Below are positions 26,323-33,743 of a DNA stretch of 40,818 nucleotides, one piece after another. The first letter of the stretch is position 1. Each line of letters starts with the position of its first letter. This DNA is from Bacteroidales bacterium. Its GTDB lineage: Bacteria; Bacteroidota; Bacteroidia; Bacteroidales; WCHB1-69. The notes under the pieces were generated by a model that was given only the letters and a program-made list of their open reading frames with translations, ran no database searches and was not told the DNA's origin. The position numbers and the translations under genes are program-made. The stretch is taken from contig JALNYF010000012.1 of NCBI GenBank assembly GCA_023229985.1, forward strand, positions 1 to 40,818, given 5' to 3'.

Positions 26323-27237
26323 TTAATACCGCGGGTGGAATTGGGCGATAGTGCTTTGAATATAGTCGCGGTCTAAATGAGTATAAATTTCGGTGGTGGT
26401 GATGCTTTCGTGACCTAACATTTCTTGAACGGCACGTAAATTGGCACCACCTTCTATTAGATGCGTAGCAAAAGAGTGGCGGAAAGTGTGCGGACTGATG
26501 GTTTTGGTTATGCCTGCGGATTTTGCCAACTGCTTGGTAATCAAAAAGACCATCTCGCGCGTCATCTTTTCACCTCTTCGGTTTAAAAAAACAAAATTCT
26601 CAAAATCTTTTTTTATTCTCAGCTGCTGCCGGATTCCTTCGATGTATTGCAGCAACGCTTTTGAAGCAGTTTCGCCGATCGGCACAATTCTTTCTTTGTT
26701 ACCTTTCCCAATTACGCGGACGTAGCCTTCCGAAAGACGTAGCCACGACAATCGCAAATTTACTAACTCACTGACACGCAAACCGCAACCGTACATAACT
26801 TCTATAATTGCCTGATTTCGATGACCTTCCGGCTTACTTAAATCAATGCTCCGGATAATCGCTTCGATTTCCGGCACTGACAATACTTCCGGCAAATGCA
26901 GTCCTTTTTTGGGTAAATCAAGCAAAGCCGCCGGATTCTCCGGAACTATTTTTTCCATCATTAAAAATTGGTAAAAAGCCCGAATGCCCGATATAAAACG
27001 AGCTTGTGAACTTGCTTCCTTCGCTTGGTCGTGCATATACACCAATAAATCGCGTAAGTCTTCGACCGTTACCGATTGTAATGGTGTTGTCTTGCCATTT
27101 TTTTCTAAAAATTGATTCAAGTAATCAACGTCATGAAGATATGCTTCAACCGTTTTCGGCGATAATGATTTTTCCAGCAACAAAAACTGCTTAAATCGCC
27201 GGATATACATATTATTTTCTAAAGTAGCAGATTTCAT
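26323..27237 (-). CDS. xerD: Tyrosine recombinase XerD
   Basis: A 304-residue tyrosine recombinase that resolves chromosome dimers at dif with XerC. The SAM-like N-terminal domain (FKQFLLLEKSLSPKTVEAYLHD) is followed by the catalytic core with R154 in CGLRVSEL, K178 in GKGNKER, H250 and R253 in HTFRHSFATHL, H276 in LGHESITTT and nucleophile Y285. I start it at the ATG at 27237. An earlier ATG at 27288 would add a non-family N-terminus and overlap the exporter gene. It is last in a four-gene operon and may instead serve as XerC or a plain integrase, but length and motifs fit XerD best. Confidence 0.9.
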   Translation of the reverse strand: MKSATLENNMYIRRFKQFLLLEKSLSPKTVEAYLHDVDYLNQFLEKNGKTTPLQSVTVEDLRDLLVYMHDQAKEASSQARFISGIRAFYQFLMMEKIVPENPAALLDLPKKGLHLPEVLSVPEIEAIIRSIDLSKPEGHRNQAIIEVMYGCGLRVSELVNLRLSWLRLSEGYVRVIGKGNKERIVPIGETASKALLQYIEGIRQQLRIKKDFENFVFLNRRGEKMTREMVFLITKQLAKSAGITKTISPHTFRHSFATHLIEGGANLRAVQEMLGHESITTTEIYTHLDRDYIQSTIAQFHPRY

Positions 27238-27263
27238 AGCATCAACTATAAAAAATGAAGCCG

Positions 27264-29102
27264 TTATTTCAAATCTTGTAACGTACAAAACTTACAATAC
27301 CCCCCATTTTGAGCCATCAATTGTTCATGATTGCCGCGTTCGACAATCTGTCCGTTTTGCACAAAGAGAATCATGTCAGCATTGCGAATGGTTGAAAGAC
27401 GATGGGCAATGACGATGGTTGTGCGGTTTTCCATTAGTTTTTGAAGGGATTGTTGCACCAAAAATTCAGACTCAGTGTCTAGAGCGGAAGTAGCTTCATC
27501 TAAAATCAAAACTTGCGGATTTTGAAGCACGGCGCGGGCAATACTCAATCGCTGCCGCTGTCCGCCGGAGAGTTTCATTCCGCGGTCGCCAATGACGGTA
27601 TCATATCCGTTTTCCATCTCCATAATGAACTCGTGCGCCAAGGCGGTTTGTGCAGCAGCTACCACCATCTCCTTCGTTACGTCCGATTTTCCGAAAGCAA
27701 TATTATTGTAAACAGTGTCATTAAAGAGAATCACATCTTGGTTTACAATTCCGAAAATTTTTCGTAAATCACTAATCTTTAATAATTTAGAATTAATTCC
27801 ATCGATTAGTATTTCTCCTTTTTGAATATCATAGAAACGCGGAAGCAAGTCCACTAAGGTCGATTTCCCGCTTCCGGAGGCACCCACCAACGCAATATTT
27901 TCGCCTTTACGAAGGGTAAAACTAATATTTGAAACTACTTCGGTATTGGTCTCAAATGCATCAGATTGCTGATATGAGAAGCTGACATTTTTATAATCAA
28001 TACTTTCCGAAAAAGTATGAAATGAAATGGGATCAGTGGCTTCTTCGATAATCTCTTCTGCATCAATTATTTTATAAATTCGCTCTGCCGATGCCATTCC
28101 TTTTTGAATGGTATAAAATGAAGATACCAATGATTGCGCCGGCGGAATGATTCTGGCAAAAATAACGATAAACATAATGAACAAGGACGGATTTAACTCA
28201 TTGTTATTCAGAATAAAAGTTGCGCCAAACAGCAATACCAAGACTAAGGCAATGATACAGAGCAATTCCACCAATGGCGAGCCTAACTCTGCTTTTCGGA
28301 AAATGCGTTTATTGAGAATATAAAAACGATGATTCATCGTTTTGAACCGCTCATGAGTATGGTCGATGGCATTATAACCTTTGATAATGCGTAATCCGCT
28401 GATTGCTTCATCAAAGGCGGAACTCATTTTCCCTAAAATCTGCTGTGCTTCCACTGAATTTTTTTTGATGCTTTTCCCTATTTTTGCAATCAAAACGCCG
28501 GCAAATGGAAGAATGACTAACGCTATCAGAGTTAGTTTATAGTTTAAAGAAAAGAGGGTTATCAAAAAGACAATCAGCAATAAAGGGTCGCGGAAAACCA
28601 TTTGCAAACTGCATACAATCGACCATTCTACTTCTTGCACGTCGGAGCCCATTCGATTTAGAATATCTCCTTTTTTTTGTTTGTTGTAGAAAGATAATGG
28701 TAAAATGAGCAAACGATGATAAATATCTTTGCGAAGACTTTTCACCAGTCCGGCGCGGATAGGAGCTATAGCATACAAGCCCATATAACGGAAAAAATTG
28801 GAGAGTAGCGACAACAGAATCATGGAAACGGCGATGAAAAGGAGCGCGTAAAATATTCCATAAGAGGTAATTATCTGACCCATGTAATAATAAAAAGTAT
28901 CTAAAATAGATTGTACCGATCCATCAAATACGGGTTGTGTGGTCACACCGGCGGCTTGTCCGAAAAGCACCGACAAAAACGGGGCAATCATGGACAAGGA
29001 AAAAACGGAAAAGACGGCATACAATAAGTTGGCAAGGAAAATAAAAACAATATTTTTCTTGTAAGGGAACACGTATCGAATGAGGCGCAGGAATATTTTC
29101 AT
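27264..29102 (-). CDS. ABC exporter, MsbA-type (fused permease and ATPase)
   Basis: A 612-residue half-transporter. The N-terminal half (about 15-330) is a six-helix ABC exporter domain; the C-terminal half is the ATPase with Walker A GASGSGKS (407-414), signature LSGGQ (511-515), Walker B VLILDE (531-536) and switch IAHRLST. It is expected to homodimerise in the inner membrane and flip lipids such as lipid A precursors or other amphiphiles. The MsbA identity is plausible but not proved. Its ATG overlaps the upstream dehydrogenase stop as ATGA, indicating coupled translation. Confidence 0.9.
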   Translation of the reverse strand: MKIFLRLIRYVFPYKKNIVFIFLANLLYAVFSVFSLSMIAPFLSVLFGQAAGVTTQPVFDGSVQSILDTFYYYMGQIITSYGIFYALLFIAVSMILLSLLSNFFRYMGLYAIAPIRAGLVKSLRKDIYHRLLILPLSFYNKQKKGDILNRMGSDVQEVEWSIVCSLQMVFRDPLLLIVFLITLFSLNYKLTLIALVILPFAGVLIAKIGKSIKKNSVEAQQILGKMSSAFDEAISGLRIIKGYNAIDHTHERFKTMNHRFYILNKRIFRKAELGSPLVELLCIIALVLVLLFGATFILNNNELNPSLFIMFIVIFARIIPPAQSLVSSFYTIQKGMASAERIYKIIDAEEIIEEATDPISFHTFSESIDYKNVSFSYQQSDAFETNTEVVSNISFTLRKGENIALVGASGSGKSTLVDLLPRFYDIQKGEILIDGINSKLLKISDLRKIFGIVNQDVILFNDTVYNNIAFGKSDVTKEMVVAAAQTALAHEFIMEMENGYDTVIGDRGMKLSGGQRQRLSIARAVLQNPQVLILDEATSALDTESEFLVQQSLQKLMENRTTIVIAHRLSTIRNADMILFVQNGQIVERGNHEQLMAQNGGYCKFCTLQDLK

Positions 29103-30058
29103 TCGTAAAGTTTAAGGATTTTAGATAGTGCAATATCGGCGTGGCGTTGTTCGGCTTCGACCGTCTGTCCGGCAATATGAGGGGTTAGAATCACGTTGTC
29201 CATTTTTGCCAGCTCCTGCATGGCGGGTTGCCAATCTTGAACGGGAGCATTTTTAAGATTTACATTTTCATATTCCAAAACGTCCAAGCAGGCATATTTC
29301 ACGTTTTGATTTTTAATGGAATCCACCAAGGCAGCAGTGTCCACTACATTTCCGCGCGAAGTATTCAGCAAAATGAGATTTTTTTGTGCTTGGGAGAAAA
29401 AAGATTCGTTTACAAAGTATTTATTTTCAGGTAAATAATTGATATGCAATGAAATAACATTACAATTTTTTAATAATGTTTTCAAATCGGTTACATGAAT
29501 AAATGGGTCTGAAAGATTTTTTTTGAATTTGTCATACACAAATATTTTGCAACCGAAAGCGAGGAGAATGCGTGCGAAGGCGGAACCGGTGTTTCCGTAG
29601 CCGATGATACCGACGGTTTGGGAAGCTAATTCGGTTCCCTTATTGGCTTCGCGAAGCCACTGCCCGGTACGCACTTCGTTATGGGATTTTGGAATATTCT
29701 TCAAGGCTGCAATGAGCAGTCCCAGAGCGTGTTCAGCAACAGAATTGGCGTTTCCTTCCGGTGTACTGATGCAAGAAATGCCCTGCTTTTGAGCATAATC
29801 CACATCAATATTTTCCATGCCGGAGCCTAAACGGGCAATGAATTTTAAGTTTTTTTTTGTGTCAAGCAGGGGTGCATCAACGGCAAAACGGCTTCTAATG
29901 ACAAGTCCCTCAATCTGATCGGGCAGATGATAAAAGTCGGAGTAGGAGATGTCGGTGCGGGTTTCGCAGCGGAAACCGTGGGCGTTGAGTTGCTCAGCCA
30001 GCGAGGGAGCAGCTTTATCGACAATCAGCACTGAACGATGGGGAGGGTTTTGTATCAT
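29099..30058 (-). CDS. NAD-dependent 2-hydroxyacid dehydrogenase (phosphoglycerate dehydrogenase-like)
   Basis: A 319-residue D-isomer-specific 2-hydroxyacid dehydrogenase. The nucleotide loop GIIGYGNTGSA supplies G153, G155 and G158. The catalytic residues are R235 in LNTSRG, E262 in LDVLEYEN and H294 in LTPHIAG. The N-terminal RLGSGMENID motif is typical of phosphoglycerate dehydrogenases, but there is no C-terminal ACT domain, so the short SerA type or another 2-hydroxyacid substrate is possible. It follows the PII-like gene by 3 bp and overlaps the exporter gene by 4 bp. Confidence 0.88.
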   Translation of the reverse strand: MIQNPPHRSVLIVDKAAPSLAEQLNAHGFRCETRTDISYSDFYHLPDQIEGLVIRSRFAVDAPLLDTKKNLKFIARLGSGMENIDVDYAQKQGISCISTPEGNANSVAEHALGLLIAALKNIPKSHNEVRTGQWLREANKGTELASQTVGIIGYGNTGSAFARILLAFGCKIFVYDKFKKNLSDPFIHVTDLKTLLKNCNVISLHINYLPENKYFVNESFFSQAQKNLILLNTSRGNVVDTAALVDSIKNQNVKYACLDVLEYENVNLKNAPVQDWQPAMQELAKMDNVILTPHIAGQTVEAEQRHADIALSKILKLYE

Positions 30059-30061
30059 AGA

Positions 30062-30355
30062 TTATTTCATTTCGTCAGCATGCATTACAAAAGCGCGGAT
30101 TCCTTGTTGAGGCGCGGAGGCATCCAATTTGCGAATCGCATCCAACAGCAGCGGCACTTTTTCATCGGAAATAAAAGTAATGAGGGCGGAATTGAGTGTA
30201 GGCCAAGCGTGCGTCCCATAGTGTGGCTCGCCGGTTTCCGAACCTCTGCCCTGCACCTCTGACCAAAAGGTAAACCCGCGAATTTCAAGGCTATCCAACG
30301 CTTCAATCACTTCATCATAGAAGGCTTGATAAAAGGAAATAAATACAGCTTTCAT
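30062..30355 (-). CDS. PII-like small regulatory-fold protein
   Basis: A 97-residue protein with the ferredoxin-like layout of the nitrogen-regulatory PII superfamily. It resembles a Bacteroidota group with the features FISFYQAFYDEVIEALD, GFTFW-EVQGRGSETGEPHYGTHAWP and a C-terminal FVM strand. The GRGS-x-GEPHYG-x-H-x-WP core is the recognisable family signature. It lacks the long T-loop tyrosine of GlnB, so it is unlikely to be a classical uridylylated PII protein. The ligand is unknown. It leads the operon from the promoter at 30384-30391. Confidence 0.68.
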   Translation of the reverse strand: MKAVFISFYQAFYDEVIEALDSLEIRGFTFWSEVQGRGSETGEPHYGTHAWPTLNSALITFISDEKVPLLLDAIRKLDASAPQQGIRAFVMHADEMK

Positions 30356-30383
30356 AATCTAATAGTTTTCAAATTTTGAGCTG

Positions 30384-30391
30384 CAAATGTA
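30384..30391 (-). promoter_or_regulatory. -7 promoter element for the PII-like/dehydrogenase/exporter/xerD operon
   Basis: The minus strand reads TACATTTG, matching TAnnTTTG, about 28 bp before the ATG at 30355. No clear -33 element is seen. Confidence 0.45.
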
Positions 30392-30598
30392 CACTTTTTT
30401 GAATTAATCGGGCGCGTTCTTGAAAATAAATTCAGACATATAAGTTCAATTAGTAATGTTATAAAATAAGAAGAAATAAAGTATGATATAATGAAAATTT
30501 TTCATTACAGTTTCACTCTAATATCAAACAAAATACGCTGATTAATTCCGGTTAAAACAGCATAAATTGATTACGGTTTAGGCGTTTAGGAAGGTATT

Positions 30599-30622
30599 GA
30601 ATTATTCTTTGGCGAATAATTC
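30599..30622. repeat. Perfect inverted repeat upstream of porQ
   Basis: GAATTATTC (30599-30607) and GAATAATTC (30614-30622) are exact reverse complements with a 6-base spacer. It lies 46 bp upstream of the porQ -7 box. It could be a regulator-binding palindrome or a hairpin. A T-rich stretch follows to the right, but no gene ends just before it on the plus strand. Confidence 0.45.
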
Positions 30623-30668
30623 TTTCATCTATTTTTTGACACCTATTATTCCGCTCAAAAAATAAGTG

Positions 30669-30676
30669 TAAATTTG
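30669..30676 (+). promoter_or_regulatory. -7 promoter element for porQ
   Basis: TAAATTTG matches TAnnTTTG and lies 15 bp before the ATG at 30692. An in-frame TTG at 30674 overlaps the box, so it is not a start codon. The leader would be very short, about 8 nt. Confidence 0.5.
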
Positions 30677-30691
30677 CCGCAAATTTTGAAA

Positions 30692-31783
30692 ATGAGAAAC
30701 AGATTGTTTTTTGCCTTCCTTGTAGCCTCGCTATTGCCGCTTTGTGCAACCGCGCAAATGGGGGGTAATTACATCTATAACTTCTTGAATTTCAATCAAT
30801 CAAGTCGTATTGCCGGATTGGGCGGTACCTTAATTGCCGTCTATGATGAAGACCCTTCTTTGCTGATAGAAAATCCATCACTTATTGGGAAAAGACATCA
30901 TACATCGCTGCTACTCAACGCTACCGACTATTTTTCCAATGCGGCTTACGGTTCTGCCTTGTATTCCCATACTTTCAAAAAAGCCGGCAGCTTCGCATTT
31001 AGTATGCAATTTGTGAATTACGGGAAATTTTCCCTGACTGACGAAAGTGGCACCGAAATGGGCTATTTTCACGCCGGCGACTATGCCGCCACTGTTGGCT
31101 GGGGACGGCAGTTGGACAGTAATTTTACCATTGGTGCCAATTTAAAATTGATTTATTCCGGCTACGAATCGTATCAATCTTTCGGGATTGCCGCCGACCT
31201 TGCCGCTTCTTATGTCAATCAAAAAAAACGGCTTGCTTTATCATTGATGATCAAGAATTTAGGGTCTCCCATCGTCAATTATGTACCCGGACAATTTGAA
31301 AAAATTCCCTTTGATATTCAGCTTGCTTTTTCACAAAAATTCAAATTTCTCCCCGTGCGCTACCATATTTCCCTGCATTCTTTGTATAAATGGAATATGG
31401 CTTACGTGGGCACCAATGACCCGCTTTTGGAATACAACGTAATGACCGATGAACCGGTCTATCCTTCCAAAGTAGCCCAGTTTTTTGACAATATGTTCCG
31501 ACACGTTACGGTGGGAATCGAAATTATTCCCGTGAAATATCTGTCCATTCAATTTGCCTATAATCATAATCGTCATCAAGAAATGAAAATCCCGCAAAAA
31601 CGCACTTTTGCCGGATTTTCTTACGGCTTTACAGTTGATATAAAATCTATCCGCATCGGTTTTTCGCGCGCGCACTATGCCACCGGTGCCGTCCCAAACT
31701 TTTTCAACTTTTCAGTCAATATTGACGCTTTATCTAAAATGTCACAATCAAAAAAGAACAAAAAACTTGAAAGAATAAACTAA
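30692..31783 (+). CDS. porQ: Type IX secretion system protein PorQ
   Basis: A 363-residue outer-membrane protein of the PorQ family, an accessory component of type IX secretion in Bacteroidota linked with PorU and PorV. The signal peptide is MRNRLFFAFLVASLLPLCATAQ. The mature N-terminus has the PorQ features YNFLNFNQSSRIAGLGG and DPSLLIENPSLIGK, followed by a series of barrel strands ending FNFSVNIDAL. The C-terminal basic tail (QSKKNKKLERIN) is unremarkable. The DegT-type aminotransferase starts 11 bp downstream and is probably co-transcribed. Two T9SS cargo proteins are encoded elsewhere in this window (6003-13019). Confidence 0.87.
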   Translation: MRNRLFFAFLVASLLPLCATAQMGGNYIYNFLNFNQSSRIAGLGGTLIAVYDEDPSLLIENPSLIGKRHHTSLLLNATDYFSNAAYGSALYSHTFKKAGSFAFSMQFVNYGKFSLTDESGTEMGYFHAGDYAATVGWGRQLDSNFTIGANLKLIYSGYESYQSFGIAADLAASYVNQKKRLALSLMIKNLGSPIVNYVPGQFEKIPFDIQLAFSQKFKFLPVRYHISLHSLYKWNMAYVGTNDPLLEYNVMTDEPVYPSKVAQFFDNMFRHVTVGIEIIPVKYLSIQFAYNHNRHQEMKIPQKRTFAGFSYGFTVDIKSIRIGFSRAHYATGAVPNFFNFSVNIDALSKMSQSKKNKKLERIN

Positions 31784-31794
31784 TTATAACCATA

Positions 31795-32997
31795 ATGATA
31801 CCCTTTTCACCTCCCCGAATTGATGATTTAGTTATAGCCGAAGTGGTAGATGCTTTGCGTTCCGGCTGGATAACGACCGGTCCGAAAGTGGCTAAATTTG
31901 AAAAAATGTTGGCAGATTATTGCAACATTTCCAACGTCTTATGCCTTAACTCAAACTCGGCGGGAATGGAATTGATGCTCCGCTGGTTTGGCGTACAAGC
32001 CGGTGATGAAGTGATTCTGCCTGCTTATACTTATACCGCAACTGCCAATGTAATTGTGCATTGCGGCGCAAAACCAGTTATGGTGGATGTCAATGACGAC
32101 TTTAATATTAATGTAGAAAATATCCGTAAAGCCATTACCTCGCGCACCAAAGTCATTATGCCGGTGGATATTGCCGGTTTCCCGTGCGACTATGACGAAA
32201 TCAACAGTTTGGTAAAAGAAGAAGCTGTTCGCAAGATGTTTTCTCCTAACACGCAGGAGCAAAGAGCGTTGGGAAGAATCCTCGTGCTGTCAGATGCGGC
32301 GCACTCCATCGGCGCAAAATACAAGGGCAAACGTACCGGTGCTTTAACCGACATTACCGTCTTCTCGTTCCATGCGGTCAAAAATCTGACTACCGCCGAG
32401 GGGGGGGCTGTTTGTTTAAACCTGCCCGAACCTTTCAACTGTCAGGAATTGTATAAACAGCTAAGAACAAAATCATTACACGGACAGAGCAAAGATGCAC
32501 TCGCGAAATCTCAAATTGGGAATTGGCGTTACGACGTGACCGAAGCCGGTTTTAAATGCAATATGACCGATATCTTGGCAGCCATCGGTTTGGTGGAACT
32601 GCCCCGCTACGATTCCGAAATGCTGGCACGTAGAAAACAGATATTTGACGCTTATTCTGCCGCTTTTTCTCAGAATAGTCAATTTCAAGTTCCTGTCTAT
32701 GAGACTATTATCAAAACTTCTTCCTATCACGTTTATCCCCTCCGCATCAAAGGAATTTCTGAGGCGCAGCGAGATGAAATCATGAAACGGATTTTTGAAC
32801 AAGAAGTTTGCGTAAACGTACACTTTATTCCGCTTCCGATGTTGAGTTTTTATAAAAATTCAGGCTATTGTATTGATAATTACCCTGTTACTTATGATAA
32901 CTATTCTCGTGAAATTTCTCTTCCCGTTTATTTCGACTTAACCGATGAACAGGTTGATACCGTCATTCAGACCGTCATTCAGGCGGTAACGAAATAG
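31795..32997 (+). CDS. DegT/DnrJ/EryC1/StrS-family PLP aminotransferase
   Basis: A 400-residue sugar aminotransferase of the ArnB/PseC/WecE group, acting on nucleotide sugars for surface glycan synthesis. The N-terminal FSPPRIDDLVIAEVVDALRSG is typical, D167 lies in VLSDAAHSIGA and the PLP lysine is K196 in SFHAVKNLTTAEGG. The substrate cannot be told from sequence. No other sugar gene is adjacent; it follows porQ by 11 bp. A run of eight G (32400-32407) lies inside the coding sequence just after the PLP lysine. It ends 3 bp before the convergent recO. Confidence 0.88.
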   Translation: MIPFSPPRIDDLVIAEVVDALRSGWITTGPKVAKFEKMLADYCNISNVLCLNSNSAGMELMLRWFGVQAGDEVILPAYTYTATANVIVHCGAKPVMVDVNDDFNINVENIRKAITSRTKVIMPVDIAGFPCDYDEINSLVKEEAVRKMFSPNTQEQRALGRILVLSDAAHSIGAKYKGKRTGALTDITVFSFHAVKNLTTAEGGAVCLNLPEPFNCQELYKQLRTKSLHGQSKDALAKSQIGNWRYDVTEAGFKCNMTDILAAIGLVELPRYDSEMLARRKQIFDAYSAAFSQNSQFQVPVYETIIKTSSYHVYPLRIKGISEAQRDEIMKRIFEQEVCVNVHFIPLPMLSFYKNSGYCIDNYPVTYDNYSREISLPVYFDLTDEQVDTVIQTVIQAVTK

Positions 32998-33000
32998 TTT

Positions 33001-33714
33001 TCAATCATTTAAGATCTGCGAGAGAATCTGAACAGATTCAATTTTGTAAATTTGTTCGTTGTGCATCTCAAAAAATCGTATTAAACCATCTAACAACTCT
33101 TGGCGCACTGACTTGGGCGGTAGCGAATAAGGCTTTTCTTCCATGATGTCCCACAAGTAGCTCGCGGCGTTAGCGGACAAGTACATCGGACTTTCATAGT
33201 AATGATCTGTAAATGACGATTCTTCGATTGAAAAATAGCGTCGTCGTTCCATGTAATTATCATTGGGGTAAAATCCCATCACTTTTGACAATTTTACCAT
33301 AAATCGTAGGTGAATATCGCTCAATGAAGCCGCTTCACTATCTAATTCCCGAAGTGCTTCTTCAATAAAGCAATAGATGATTTCGTCTGTACGATATTCT
33401 CTTAAAAGTTTGTATATCAATTCATTATAAAAAATAAATATTGTTTTTCTTACAATATCGAAAGGAATTAGTGTGTAATGATAGTAAAGATTGATATCAT
33501 TTAAATAATGAATATTGTTTTTTTTATCGTCAAAAGTAACTTCTACCATGGATAGATTTTCCAAAAGTGCCAAGATGTTTTTATTTTTTTTAGAAAAGGC
33601 ATTTTTTATGATAAAGCTCTGAACGCCTGTATCTTTCGTAAATATTTGAGCAATGATGCTTGATTCTGAAAAGCGGGTTTTGTGAAGTACGATACCTTGA
33701 GTTGTGATTTGCAT
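33001..33714 (-). CDS. recO: DNA repair protein RecO
   Basis: A 237-residue RecO, which with RecF and RecR loads RecA on gapped DNA. The N-terminal OB-fold begins QGIVLHKTRFSESSIIAQIFT and the helical domain contains LREYRTDEIIYCFIEEALRELD and VMGFYPND, diagnostic for Bacteroidota RecO. It begins 29 bp after the TMTC-like gene and has no visible promoter of its own, so it is probably the last gene of that operon. Confidence 0.92.
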   Translation of the reverse strand: MQITTQGIVLHKTRFSESSIIAQIFTKDTGVQSFIIKNAFSKKNKNILALLENLSMVEVTFDDKKNNIHYLNDINLYYHYTLIPFDIVRKTIFIFYNELIYKLLREYRTDEIIYCFIEEALRELDSEAASLSDIHLRFMVKLSKVMGFYPNDNYMERRRYFSIEESSFTDHYYESPMYLSANAASYLWDIMEEKPYSLPPKSVRQELLDGLIRFFEMHNEQIYKIESVQILSQILND

Positions 33715-33743
33715 AGATATTATTCAATGATGAAGCGATGAGA

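Larger units (their letters stand above)
30356..30691. other. 336-bp intergenic region between divergent PII-like gene and porQ
   Basis: It holds the leftward promoter at 30384-30391, the rightward porQ promoter at 30669-30676 and a perfect 9-bp inverted repeat at 30599-30622. From about 30392 to 30598 I see nothing but AT-rich sequence. Confidence 0.5.

Noticed and set aside
27235..27288. N-terminal extension of XerD from 27288
   Set aside because: Adds residues unlike the family and overlaps the ABC exporter's end; the ATG at 27237 fits the expected length.
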